A DNA stretch of 64,000 nt, from positions 682,501 through 746,500 of the forward strand of contig JAQFVV010000229.1 of the NCBI GenBank assembly GCA_028023455.1, written 5' to 3'. Under the pieces are notes generated by a model. That model was given only the letters and a program-made list of their open reading frames with translations, did no database searches and was not told the DNA's origin. Both the position numbers and the translations under genes were made by a program. Below, one piece after another: positions 11,759 to 22,890 of the stretch (the stretch's first letter is position 1; each line of letters opens with the position of its first letter). Origin of the DNA: Epiperipatus broadwayi. Lineage: Eukaryota; Onychophora; Udeonychophora; Euonychophora; Peripatidae.

Positions 11759-12325
11759 TCATCTGAGCATGCATGAACTTAAATGCTCTGGCATCAGACG
11801 ATCTTTTCCTATAATCCCTAACAAAGGTTTGTGATCTGTTACTAATTCAAATTTCCGTCCATATATAAACTGGTGAAATTTTTTCACAGCAAACATGACT
11901 GCCAAAGCTTCTTTGTCCAGCTGACTGAAATTTTTTTCAGCTTTAGACAAAGTTTGAGAAGCATAAGCTACAGGATGTTTATGACCGTCTATTTGATGTG
12001 CTAAAACTGCTTCGATTCTGTATTGTGATGCATGCATAGTAATAGTGATGTCCTTGTCGCTATCAAAATGTACTAATAAGCTACTAGAGGTTAACAATTC
12101 CTTAACTGCTTTAAACACTTTTTCATGTTTGGTATTCCAACTCCATTTCTGATCTTTGCATAGCAGTTTGTATAGAGGAGTTGTGACCATCGCTTTGTTC
12201 TTTAGAAAAGGTTCGAAAAAATTAAGCAAACCTAGGAAAGCTTGAAGTTGCTTGACATTTATTGGGCTTGGAACATCTTTGACTGCTCTAATTTTTTCAG
12301 TTAACAGACTTTTCCCTTTTTCCAA
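11759..12325 (-). pseudogene. RT connection and RNase H of the Ty3/gypsy element
   Basis: The 188-codon frame follows RT and includes LQAFLGLLNFFEPFLKN and TPLYKLLCKDQKW. RNase H blocks follow: ITMHASQYRIEAVLAHQ, HPVAYASQTLSKAEKNF, EKEALA-type DKEALAVMFAVKKF and FELVTDHKPLLGI. The first catalytic Asp (normally T-D-A-S) is His here. The frame stays open but the active site is damaged. Confidence 0.87.
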
Positions 12326-13018
12326 AATAAGATGGCCTAAAAACTTTAATTCTTCAGTTTCCCAAACACATTTTTTAACATTTAATTTTGCCCCTGCATT
12401 ATTTAGTTTCTCGCATACTTCCCGAATTTTACTTCTTAATTTTCCAGTGATGTCGCAGTAATCAAAATATTGTCATAATATGGCATCACACCTTCCAAGC
12501 CTTGTAATATTGAATTTATTTTTGCTTGAAATATGTTTGGAGCTGAAGTAATTCCAAAAGGGAGACGATTACATTTGAATAATCCAAAAGGGGTCGTAAT
12601 TGTCAATAACCGAGCTATATCATCTGTAACTTTTAGTTGGTGATATGCTGAATTTAAATCCAATTTCGTAAAATTTTTTGCTTTAGCTAGATTACTGAGA
12701 ATCTCACTGACATTCAGCATTGGGTAAGCTCCTTTATTAAGATACTTATTTACTGTTGTTCTATAATCTCCACACAAGTCCATCTGGTTTTGTTAACACA
12801 ACAATCGGCATGGCCCAATCCGCCTCCTCGACTGGAGATAATACAACTTTTTTAACTAATGCTTCTATTTTTTCCTCTACTAACTGCCTTTGTTCAAAAG
12901 GTATTTTTCTCGGTTTACAAATAACCAGTCTAGCATTTTCATTTAAGTGCAAGTCAATGGGATTTGATTTTATCAAACCTAAATCTTCCGTAAATAAATT
13001 CAGATATAACTCTATCAT
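12326..13018 (-). pseudogene. Reverse transcriptase of the Ty3/gypsy element, broken
   Basis: The N-terminal part (13018-12761) carries the fingers motif KPRKIPFEQRQLVEEKIEAL and ends at TKPDG. The frame then shifts near 12775 and resumes as LCGDYRTTVN with FTKLDLNSAYHQL and LPFGITSAPNIFQ. The catalytic box reads YYDN instead of Y-x-D-D, so one metal-binding Asp is lost. A second frameshift near 12455 leads into a segment ending KFLGHLI. The RT order is canonical, but the copy is inactive. Confidence 0.88.
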
Positions 13019-13061
13019 TTCTTTTCCACCGAGACCTTTTTAACTATATTAAATTTAATGC

Positions 13062-13349
13062 CTAAGTCTTTAAACAGTTTCTTCCTATTAATGGACTAAT
13101 ATCTTTATCTACTATATATATAGGTAATTTGTAGTTTTTATTTTTAAAACCAACTATTACTTCAGATTTCCCAATTAACTTGATTGGGTGCCCATTGACA
13201 TCTCTAACATTAATGTTAGCTTTCTGTATTTTAATCTGAGGGCTCTCTGTGGATATTTCCTTCCACTTTTTCATAGATATTAATGAAATTCCTGAGACAC
13301 TATCTATTTCCATTTCTACTCTTTTGTTACTTAACTTAATCTCTAGCAT
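13062..13349 (-). pseudogene. Aspartic protease of the Ty3/gypsy element, altered active site
   Basis: The frame includes MEIDSVSGISLI where a retropepsin normally has D-[ST]-G-[AS]. The Gly is replaced by Val, so catalysis is unlikely. A later ISPLIGRNCL fits the second conserved hydrophobic-Gly block of retropepsins. It lies between gag and RT, as expected. Confidence 0.75.
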
Positions 13350-13430
13350 GAATTGATCCTGCTCATTTTTTAAGATATTTTTTTTAATTACTGTTTTCCA
13401 CTGTTTCTGATCTTTACCATATTCAGATTT

Positions 13431-14167
13431 TCATTTAGGTTTTTTGCACACTGCTGCTAAATGGCCTTTGACCCCACAGTTGTAACATTTTTCATTCCTC
13501 CATTTACAGATTTTAGACAAATGACCTACTTTACCACAACAAAAACATTTTATTTCGAAACTTTTCCCTTCTTTAGTACAATCCTTATCCATTCCCTCTA
13601 TTTTAAAAATAGTATTCCTAGAGTTTTCCTCCATTCTATTTGAAAAAGCTAAAGCTTGTTCTACCACTGATTCGTATACTATTCCCTTTTGAATAGCACC
13701 TTCATAAGTCATCTGAGTTTCAATTAATAACAATTGACGCAATTTATCATCCTTCATTTCCCATAATAATTGGTCAATAAGAATTTGTTCCACAAAGTCG
13801 CCGTACTCGCAATTCTTTGCTAATTGGCATAGAACAATATCATATTCTTTAATCGATTCAAGTTTGTCTTGTTTGCATTCCTCAATTTTAACCTAGGTAA
13901 ATACTTCAATGGTCTTGGGCTAAAATAATCTGTTAGTCTTTGAACCAGGTCATCGTAGTTACTACTATCTGTAACTTGTCCGTTATACAATTTATTTACT
14001 ATTTCAATAACTTTTCTGCCTGACAAACATAATAACGCTGCTACTTTCCTATCATTTTCAATAATACTATTTAACTTAAAATAATTTTGTAATTGAAGCA
14101 CATAAAAGGGCCATTTGTGTGGATTATCTATCCCAAATTCCGATATATTAGCTTGTCCTATCGACAT
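13431..14167 (-). pseudogene. gag of the Ty3/gypsy element, with two CCHC zinc knuckles
   Basis: The reading begins at Met 14167 (MSIGQANISEFG...), about 100 bp inside the LTR. It covers a Retrotrans_gag-like capsid region up to about 13820, then continues in another frame from about 13793 to 13431. The C-terminal nucleocapsid has two knuckles, CFCCGKVGHLSKIC and CYNCGVKGHLAAVC, both C-x2-C-x4-H-x4-C. One frameshift lies between 13793 and 13830, so the gene is broken. Confidence 0.85.
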
Positions 14168-14245
14168 TTTAATTCTTTAACAACTCACCGACTTCTGAAT
14201 TACTGTTCAGTGTACTTCTTTCATAAAGCTTGAAAAACAGGTTTT

Positions 14246-14264
14246 CTCCTGACTGTGCCAAAAT
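14246..14264 (-). promoter_or_regulatory. Primer-binding site region of the Ty3/gypsy element
   Basis: Directly inside the 5' LTR the minus strand reads ATTTTGGCACAGTCAGGAG. A TGG within a few bases of the LTR is the expected complement of a tRNA CCA end. I did not assign the tRNA. Confidence 0.6.
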
Positions 14265-14950
14265 TGTGATATACTTGATTTAATGTTACTTATGAGAAAC
14301 AACCAAATACACCTAATTCAAGTAACTATTACTCTCTTGCATAAAATTAAGATATCCCACTTAACAGATACAAGATTTTATTAGTATGAAAAATAACAAT
14401 CATTTATAAACAGAATTATCATTAAATCTACTAGCGCCTGTAAGGCTTACAAAAATAATAATAAGACAGGTATAGTCTGTATAATTACCCTAGGTCGGTC
14501 TTTGGTAACTTCAGACCCGAATATCTGGTTCTCCTCTCATCGTTGGTCCTGTTCTGAATTCACGCTACACTTAAGTCTCTCAGAAAATCAGGACTGACAC
14601 TAACTTGACTTTTTACTGCTAGATTATATCCACTTTTAGTTCTATTGTTTATTCCTTATTAATTTTAATCGCAAAAGTATTCTGGGATTATTTCTGAACT
14701 AATTAATTAAATTGTTCTTTACATTTTTAATCCTTCATTTAATTAATTATTTATTCGGATCTTCCATCTTGTTTTACACCTTGCTTTTTATAATATATAT
14801 ATATGAAAAACCATTTGTAATCTCTAATTTTCATTTTTATTAAATCGACTCGTTTACTTTTACATGTAATTATTTAACACTTTTAACTTCTGGAGTACAC
14901 ACAGTATCAAACGTATTTTTTATTAATATTAATCGTACTACAACATAACA
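14265..14950 (-). repeat. 5' LTR of the Ty3/gypsy element
   Basis: On the minus strand it starts TGTTATGTTGTAG and ends ATCACA, giving TG...CA termini. It matches 9638-10321 along its whole 686 bp. It contains a TA-rich stretch (about 14794-14805) that could serve as a TATA region, but no promoter is proven. Confidence 0.93.
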
Positions 14951-14955
14951 ACTAG

Positions 14956-16970
14956 TTTTTGTGTTTTTGCTTCATCAATAAAATATAAAATTCAAAGCAG
15001 AAATTAATGTACTTTTACTTTTTAATATTAGCTAATCACCTGCAAGCAAAAAAAACCCCATAGATTTTGAACATGAGCTAACTTATTTTTGGAAATATTT
15101 GAATTAGCAAAATGGAATATTACTGTTAATTTTATCTTTATTAGATAAAAGATAGAACGGATTTATGGTGGGCATAAACCTGAAATCTTTCAAACGTATA
15201 GAAACTGACTTGAAATTAGATGTATATAACAACGCAAGTATATTGCTTTAGATTCAAAACATTGTGATCTTTACATTAGTTAATTGTTTGAATAGTATTT
15301 AAAGAAAACAAAATTGGATGCTAGAGATGCCTTATTTTTTAGTTTTCAATTCTATTTTTTACTAATTTACATAAAAAGCATAAATTGATTTTGGATATGG
15401 TAGATATCATAGCAGTTTGCCGTCTCACAACTTTTGATTACTCACGCCTATGTATATAGTTCTAGAGCAGGATGAAAAAAAATAATAATAAAGAGATGTT
15501 ACAAGAATCAAAATTTCTGGACCATGACGTTTCAAACTTGAACTGATAAAACTAAGGATATGCGATTAAATCTATAAGGAAATAATGTTTTTTTTTCATC
15601 TCTACTGGTGTTGGAAAAATTTTGTAACGGACGAAATAGCACAATTCTAGCAATGTATTATAATCAAATAATATTGCAAGATTTATAAATAACTACAGAA
15701 TCTTCGATTATTACACAAAAATATGAATTTAATATCAATTTCAATTTCGTTAAAACTCATTTTACAATTCTTAATAATATATATATAGTTTGAAGAAACT
15801 TTGATTTTAAAAAAAGTCATAAAATTGGAAAAAATAATCACCAGCGACATTGAATAAATAATATAATGAAGTTGTTTATAAATATACAAAAACAATATTG
15901 AGATGACAAAAGTGATTTTTTTAGAATATTCATTGAAATATTTATTTTAAAATTTAATTGATAAAATAAATTTTGTTAAAAGATTGCAAATTATCACATG
16001 ACAGTGATCAATTTATCCATGGATCTTAATACTAGTTGACTAATTATAATTCAAATTGCTTTTAAGTAAAGAGAAGTTATCTACAAATATGTATACATAT
16101 ATGCATGTGTAAAAAATTATTAAGAGAGCTTGAAAAGAGCAGAAGTCATGAATACTATGGAAAATAATGCAGTATTATATGTTAATATTGGTGATATTTC
16201 TACATTATTCTACTTTTATTCGATTTACTCTGACATCTGATTGAGAATTATATTATAAAATTGTGCCATTTTGTATGATTATTTATTTCTACTGGATCTG
16301 TTGTCATGTGAGACAGTATAAATTATTCCACATTAGAATTTGGTAAGGCATTTTATAGTTGACATTAGTTGTTGTAGTTTGAAACCAATCTTATATGTTA
16401 TTCTAACGAGTTATTCTCTCAAGAATTGTTTGTGATTATAAAAAAAAAGATTAGACTCATTATATACTCATTATGTTATATAACGAAAGCCTTAAAATTG
16501 GAAAAAAGTATTTTGAAAAAGTTTAGAATTATCATTATTAAATTTATTGTAGAAGATTACATATGGGGAGTATTTATGTGCATAAAATGTTATACATAAA
16601 ATATGATGCATAAGTAAAAACAGGTGAAAAGATTTTAAAACTGGGTATATATTAATTTAATCTCTAATTTAACAATGAATAAATAATATTCATTTATAGA
16701 TATATGGAAATATAACTGTAATGAATAAGTGCTTGTTAAAAAATATACTACTTATAAATTAAATGTGTGAAAAGTTTATATCAGTGAACTTAAGTGAAAA
16801 TCTAAGTATAATCAGATCTTAATCTAAGGTAAAATATACAAAAGTGATTTAAAAATGCTTTTTATTCTTTCATCTTTAAAAAAAGTTTATATTACTAAAA
16901 TTATTTTATAAAATAAAAAATGGATCTTTGAGAACTGCTATATGGTTTTTACTTTTATTATTTTTCATGC
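14956..16970. other. Intron A sequence between the LTR element and the candidate microexon
   Basis: AT-rich, with many short homopolymers and no coding or repeat signal beyond the flanks. Confidence 0.5.
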
Positions 16971-16972
16971 AG

Positions 16973-16993
16973 TCCCTGATTATTATGACTCAG
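16973..16993 (+). other. Candidate 21-nt cassette microexon in receptor guanylyl cyclase intron
   Basis: Twenty-one bases lie between a good acceptor (ttttcatgcag) and a near-consensus donor (cag|gtaagat). The length is a multiple of three and the phase fits between exons A and B, so inclusion would add seven residues (V-P-D-Y-Y-D-S) without breaking the frame. The receptor family as I know it has no insertion at this point, so this is either an alternative lineage-specific microexon or chance. Confidence 0.3.
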
Positions 16994-17115
16994 GTAAGAT
17001 AGATATTCATCTAGGTAAAATAATGAATACAATAATAATATAAATCTAATTTTATCTTTTACATTAAAAAAATGTTAAAATTTTTAATTGTATAATATCA
17101 AAATTCTACTTACAG

Positions 17116-17210
17116 GTTTCACTAGATCATTTTCTTTGGATGAATATGGTTATAGAAAAGGACATTATAGTTTATGGGCAATGACTGATTATAAAAAAGG
17201 AATAATACAG
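17116..17210 (+). CDS. Receptor guanylyl cyclase, exon B (ligand-binding domain)
   Basis: This 95-nt exon is bounded by acceptor ttctacttacag and donor acag|gtaaaag. After the split Gly codon it reads FTRSFSLDEYGYRKGHYSLW then AMTDYKKGIIQ. The pattern fits the membrane guanylyl cyclase segment in which the WNR(S/T)(F/Y)xG motif is followed by a Gly-Asp/Tyr-Arg turn and an (F/Y)SLW strand. The start completes the phase-1 codon of exon A, and the end is phase 0, matching exon D at 54067. The exon is 17,012 bp from exon A and 36,856 bp from exon D. No frame lesion is visible. Confidence 0.85.
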
Positions 17211-18479
17211 GTAAAAGGTCAATGAAGTTTAAGTATTTTTTCTAAAAACCAGGTTGACCAAAAGTTATTTTGGCAATCAATAATACTTAACCTTTACTAT
17301 CATTTGCTGCAAATCTATTATTATAGCATTAAATATTTAGATCTGCACCATTTAAGCTTTTTACATTGTAGTGTTAACTATGAATGCACATAAATATATA
17401 TTGAATGTCTATGCTCTTTAGCCCTTACACACACACACACCCATATATATATATATATATATTGTAACTCTGTACTTTGCACAATGTTTTCTTTTCATAC
17501 TGTTATAAGTTAGTTTGCTATGCTTATTAATATTTTTTAAAAAATAAATAATAAAGTTTCATTATATCCAGATTATTTTTGTCAAGCTGGATATTAAATG
17601 TACCCCAATGCTATGTTTCCTATTTGTATAATCAGTTAGGGCTTTAGTTGCTTGAAATATTGTATTGAAATAGCTTTTATTATAATGAGTTATGTACTTG
17701 TATAAAGCCAAGAGATGGCTAGATTGTTTTATAAGTTGTAGAAGTAAGTTATATTGAGTTATGTAATACTTTAAATTAAGTTCCAATTAATAAAGTTATT
17801 TTCTAAATTAAATGTTTTAATCTAGAATAAATCTTGTAAAATTAGACTTAAATATTGCTTTATAAGAATTTAGTTAATATTGTAGTTTTAATAAGTTATT
17901 AAAGATAGGTAATTTTAATTAGTAAAATTATTAAGACAGTTCAGTTAAGATAAAGTAGTTTCTGCAGCTGAATAATAAATTTAGTTAATCAAATCAGTTT
18001 TAAATTAGTTAATAAAGCAGCTTAAATTAAAGAAATAGGTAACTTCCTGACTACATATGTGTAAATGTTTGTGCTTGCATTTATTTAATGATTACTTGGT
18101 CTTAATTATCAAGTATTTTTAATTCCAAAGCTTAAAATTTTAATAATAAAATATTTATTAAAACAAGCAAAATAAAGGGTTAACCTTTTAACTGCAAATG
18201 TCTCTTTTCAAGGGAGTGGCTAAACTTTGATTGATTTTAAAAATATAAACAGCAGACCATCATCATTTTGTGAAAACTGCAACTTGGTCAACTGCTTATT
18301 CTTGTACTCATCTTCAAAACAGCTGTATTATACCAGAATAGTGTTATTTTTTATAATTTTTATTTTTCATTTAAAGTGTAAAGTATACATTTTATTTTAT
18401 TTCTAAAACCAATAATGGTGTGTTAATCAATTAAAGGTAACCCTCTTAATCTATATTTGCTTCAATACTTGAATTTTCT
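17211..18479. other. Start of intron B; possible eroded LTR region
   Basis: Contains the AC/AT microsatellite at 17425-17463. The 17464-18480 stretch sits where the 5' LTR of the decayed Ty3/gypsy element would be and starts tgtaac, but I found no matching copy downstream. Confidence 0.35.
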
Positions 18480-18501
18480 CTTATACTACTAACCAGCATG
18501 T

Positions 18502-19665
18502 TTGAAAAACAAAAGGAAGCAGCTGAAGAATATAAAAATCACTGAAGAACTTAAAAATAAATATAATAAAATGAACAGAAAATTGGAAGGGCAAGCTGAA
18601 ATGCTTGTAAAGTTAAAGGACCAGATCAGAAGTGGCTATGATAAAATAAAAGAAGAAATCATAAAAGAAGTGAACAACAATCAAAAACAAATAAAAAATC
18701 AAATAGGGACCTTGTATAATATAATAAAAACAAATAAAATAGAACATGAAGCAAATGTTGAGCTAGTACAAGTATTGGTAGAAGAAACCAAGTTAGAAAA
18801 CTGCAGAGCAATGGACAAGATGAAAGCTGAAGTCAGCCACTTAGCAAAAAATAAAGAAAGAAAACATTAATAAAAATAGTTTGCAAACTGAACGAAAAAA
18901 GCCTGATCAGTTGTGTGCAAACATGCACATTATAAACAACATGGTTGTTGTAAACCAATTTCTAAAAATTTGATTATTTTCTGGTCACATGATGAAATTC
19001 TGACAGAACATCTAGACAGTTTGAAATGATACTTCACCTTCAATCAAATAAGTGAAAAGGCCATGAATGCAATAGCATGTAGCCATCTACAAGGGAAGTC
19101 TCAATCTTGGTGGAACTCATTATATAGAAAACCCATAACTTTTAACAAATATAAAAAGGCTCTGTTGGCTAGCTATTGGAGCAAAGATCACCAAGAAAAT
19201 ATTCATCACAAGGTATCACAAGAAAAATGGTGAACCAGAAGGCAAGTAATGAAGCTGCACTCACTAACAGTGGATCCATTATCTGAACAACAAATTGTCA
19301 GGATAATCTACCATAGTTTTTCTCACAATGTTGAACAAATTCTCATAAGAACAGAAAGGAAAATGGTCAACCAAATAACGGAATTGTTAAGAGCTTTTGA
19401 CAGTGCTAGACCAACTTTTGATATGAGAGATAGGGGATTCAAACCCCAATTTAGAGAGCCAGTTGTAAACACCATAAGATATAGGTGTAGAATTAATTCA
19501 GGGAGTGGAGCCCAAAGGAGATGTTATTTTGGTGACCTTGAAAGAACAGATGATTATTTAACAAATGGCTGTAAGATGTCAAATGGGCAAAAAGAGGAAA
19601 CAATAAAGGAATTTTGTAAAGTATCTCTCATTATGAGATCAGGATATAAGTCAGGGGGGCAGTAA
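18502..19665 (+). pseudogene. gag remnant with N-terminal coiled coil
   Basis: The first 122 codons (18502-18870) are Lys/Glu/Asn-rich with heptad-like leucine and isoleucine spacing, predicting a coiled coil. A broken stretch (about 18900-19240) reads like a Retrotrans_gag core with WWNSLY. The last frame (19249-19665) continues with LSEQQIVRIIYHSFSHNVEQ. A zinc knuckle is not clear. The coiled coil plus gag-core order fits several metazoan Ty3/gypsy gag proteins. Confidence 0.55.
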
Positions 19666-19716
19666 ACAAGAAAATACTAATAATAAACAAAATAGTTATA
19701 GACCATGAATCGCTAA

Positions 19717-19947
19717 TTGGTATGCAATTGGGGTGAGGCAGAGCTTAAGGTAGCTCCTCAGCATTGTCCAAAAGTAAAATTCATGGTAGAAGGAATAATC
19801 ATGGATGTGTTTCTTGACTCAGGAAGTCAAGTGTCCATAATTTCTCAAAATATGTTTGAACAGATTATACATGTAAATCCTAGTATTAGTATCTTTCCAT
19901 TAAAGAGTTGCACATTACTGTGGCCAATAACAAAAAAGCTAAGCTAG
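19717..19947 (+). pseudogene. Aspartic protease remnant with intact DSGS motif
   Basis: The frame reads IIMDVFLDSGSQVSIISQNM. D-S-G-S is the retropepsin active site and is intact. The second half is truncated by stops after 19947. Confidence 0.75.
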
Positions 19948-20115
19948 CATAAAAACAAATCTGGGTGGATATTTGGATAGAAAAAAGGATGCAATCATGC
20001 TCTGCTTATTCTGGAAAGTTTAAGACATGAAATTATACTCAGGTCAGATTTTATGCATAGAACATGATGTGTTATAAATTATAAATCAAGTCAAATAGAA
20101 TTTGATGAAGAAGTA

Positions 20116-21600
20116 GTGCCTTTCTCACCTCAGGAAATGTGTAAATTCACTACTGCCTGCTGCATGCAAAAGGTTGAGCTACGGTCCAAAAAAAAATTAA
20201 AACTTGACAAATCACAAATCTTAAGCAATGACTGTAAAAATGTGATAGAGCAACTTGTAAATGAGTATGAATATGTCTTTTCTGAAATCCCTGGGATAAT
20301 CCATGGATATGAACATAGATTAAGGCTTATGAAGAATTATCGTTACCAAACTCATTCATACCAATCCCTTACTAGTACAGGGGAAGAAGTAGAAAAACAG
20401 CTAAAGCAAAGATAAAGTGGGGTGTAATATCAAAAGGCTTGCCACCATTCAACAACTCGATAGTGATAGTACAAAAATGATGGATCAATTTGCCTATTCT
20501 TAAATGCAAGGCAGCTAAATAACATAGCCATACCTAATAGCAATGCACCTCCACCCATTTGTGAATTATTAGTCAAATTTAAAAATAAAAGTGTGCTTTC
20601 TACTTATAACCTCATTGCTAGTTACTTGGCAAATAAAGTTACATCCTTTCAATTGGAAATAAAACACTTTTAAATACAATGGGCATTTGTATCATTTCAA
20701 TCACCATTTGTGCTAAAAAATAGCAGAGTGGGGATAATTCAATGTTTAGATCAAGTGCTGTCCAATGACATCAAACAATTAATAGCTATGTATGTCAATG
20801 ATATAGTACTGGCATCATCTAATATAGATGAACCCATTAGACATTTAAAACTTTTTTCAGTGAATGCCAAAAGAAAAGAAATAAGATAAATTTAAAGAAA
20901 AGTATGCTATCTGCCAAAGAAGTAATATTTTAGGCCATATAATTAGTGGGGAATGCATCCAGCCACATCCCGATAACATATGTGCAATTCAAGATTTTCC
21001 TAGACCTAGAAAAGTATATCTGGTCATTTTTGGGTTTATGCAATTTTTATAACAGGTTCTATAAAATTTCTTGTATGATATGGAGCCTTTGCTTAAATTA
21101 TTAAAAAAAGATATCATGTGGGAATGGAATGCCTGGCATGACAATAGTTTTCAGACAATAAAAGAGGAGTTCTAGAAAGAAGAATCATGTTGTCATATCC
21201 AGATTTTAATTAATATGTCTTTTTATGTGCAAAATGACAATAGCATATCTGAATTGGTAGATACTTTGTTCCAAGTGCAAGAGGGATGGTTAGCCTGGGA
21301 TTCTTTTCTTCATAAGTCAGTTGTTGAAGGGCCCAGAAGTGAATTACACAATGACAGAAAAGAAAAGCTTAGCAATTGTTTGGGCCTTTCAAAAATTTTG
21401 TCAATTCTTTATAGGCTCAGAGATTATTGTAATAACCGATCACAAAAGCCTACAATTTTTAAATTAGTCACCTCACCAATAGCATATTAATAAGCTGGAG
21501 CCTATTTTTGCAAGAGTTCAGATATACTGTGAAATATTGCAATGGCAGTGATAATATAATAGCAGATATGTTAAGCCGCTACCTGGTTCCACCCTTGCAG
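20116..21600 (+). pseudogene. Reverse transcriptase and RNase H remnants
   Basis: The RT N-terminus reads LVNEYEYVFSEIPGIIHGYEHRL, then a 'HSYQSL...GEEVEKQLK' fingers region. Later fragments show IVIVQK, APPPICELL-like text near 20550 and LIAMYVNDIVLASS near 20785-20820. There Y-V-N-D replaces Y-x-D-D. Thumb and connection fragments follow, then RNase H pieces ending near DNIIADMLSR, the hallmark junction before integrase. Stops and shifts occur throughout. Confidence 0.75.
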
Positions 21601-21695
21601 CAGCATCCAAGCACTGACAATATACATATCACACTCTTGGAAATGAAAGTAAATGAATCTGTAGAGAATGATCTCCAGCAGTTAAAGGAAAGACA

Positions 21696-22875
21696 GTGAG
21701 AAAGCCAGATTGTGATCAAATAATTAGACACATTATGAAGCCGCATATGATTTTAAGAGGTGATAATTCCATAAGGAAAGATAAAAAATACTGCATTAGA
21801 AATGGACTATTGCAATATATAAAAAACAGGACTGGTGATGAACAAAAAAATATTGTAATCCTCATCGCATTATGCTATCAGTTAGTTAAATATATTCATC
21901 GATTATACGGGCATTATGGAGCTAAAAAATTGAGAAATTATTGAATAACTGGTTTTACTGGCCAAAAATGTATGTCAAAATATTGCCTGTGACAAATAAT
22001 TGTGAAATATGTTTAAAGACAAAACTGTTAAACAAGTCATATATAGGGCCAGTGGGGCCTATCATTTCTCAACAACCTAATTCAATAGTAGCAATCAATT
22101 ACTATGGACCACTGCCTCTGTTTAAGAGAATGAGATACTTGGTGATGGTTTATGACTTATTTTCAAAATTAGTCATTGCATATTCACTATCTCAAGTGAA
22201 TGCAAAGTAAATAATTTGGGAGGGAGTAGCAGTACTTTAGTACTGTGGGTGTACCTGATACAATCATTTCCAATCAAGAGACCCCTTTTATATCAAACAA
22301 ATGAAAAAAAATGGGTCACAAAATGGAAAATAAAACATGTCTTAACCACCATAAAAAAACCCTCAGTCCAATCCATGTAAGCAGATCATGTGGAAGTTGG
22401 GATGGGTTTTTAGGGTATATATAAATACTAACCACAGAGATTGGGTTAAGTAGTTAATTTTATCAGTTGGTCTGTGAATGAAACACCTGGATTTAAATCC
22501 ACCCATTTTCATTTCGGAAAAACAGTACCATATCTGTTAAAAACTAAGCTTCCCATTTCTATTCCGAACATAAATATACAAAGTAACATTATAAGAGCTC
22601 AGAATAATATTATGAAAGCAGGAAACTTAAAAAAAATATATCAGGTGTTTTAGGTGGGTGATATGATGGTTAAATTTAACCCTGTGAGTCATCCTGAGAA
22701 ACACATTTATAATAAATTCCAACTGATTTACAAAGGCCCATATAATATAATCTGTCAATATGATAACAATGCCTTTGTGATAGCCAAAGGTAATATAGAA
22801 AAAGGAATGTTTAATGCCAGATCATTGAAGTTAATTGGAGGGATGAAAAATGAAGAACCACCTGACAAAAATTAA
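21696..22875 (+). pseudogene. Integrase remnant with GPY/F-like C-terminus
   Basis: The HHCC region reads LYGHYGAKKLRN, then WFYWPKM and NCEICLKTK. The core begins IVAINYYGPLPLFKRMRYLV, with Asn replacing the first catalytic Asp. The middle (22210-22650) is scrambled by stops. The tail at 22654-22875 carries VGDMMVKFN and KGPYNIICQYDNN, a G-D-x-V and GPY-type C-terminal domain. Confidence 0.78.
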
Positions 22876-22890
22876 AAATAAAATTGGATG

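Larger units (their letters stand above)
9638..14950 (-). mobile_element. Full-length Ty3/gypsy LTR retrotransposon, coding strand minus
   Basis: A 5.3-kb element has two LTRs (9638-10321 and 14265-14950), a primer-binding region, a polypurine tract, and gag-protease-RT-RNase H-integrase in Ty3/gypsy order. A 5-bp direct repeat actag (9633-9637 and 14951-14955) is the target-site duplication, so the ends are exact. Pol resembles the K02A2.6-type polyproteins common in invertebrates. The LTRs differ at roughly 20-25 positions by eye (about 3%), mostly transitions, so insertion was moderately recent. The ORFs are broken by several stops and frameshifts, and active-site residues are altered, so the copy is not autonomous. 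No env-like ORF is present. It lies antisense in the first intron of the receptor cyclase. Confidence 0.95.
18480..22890 (+). mobile_element. Decayed Ty3/gypsy-like retrotransposon on the plus strand
   Basis: Remnants of gag, protease, RT, RNase H and integrase follow one another in Ty3/gypsy order over 4.4 kb, with many stops and frameshifts. I could not find a matching LTR pair in the flanks (17.2-18.5 and 22.9-24.4 kb), so the outer limits are those of the coding remnants. It is older than the element at 9638-14950 and unlike it in sequence. It lies in the second intron of the receptor cyclase in the sense direction. Confidence 0.85.

Noticed and set aside
12252-13043. Plus-strand frames across the first Ty3/gypsy element
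   Set aside because: Antisense shadows of the RT and RNase H coding strand.
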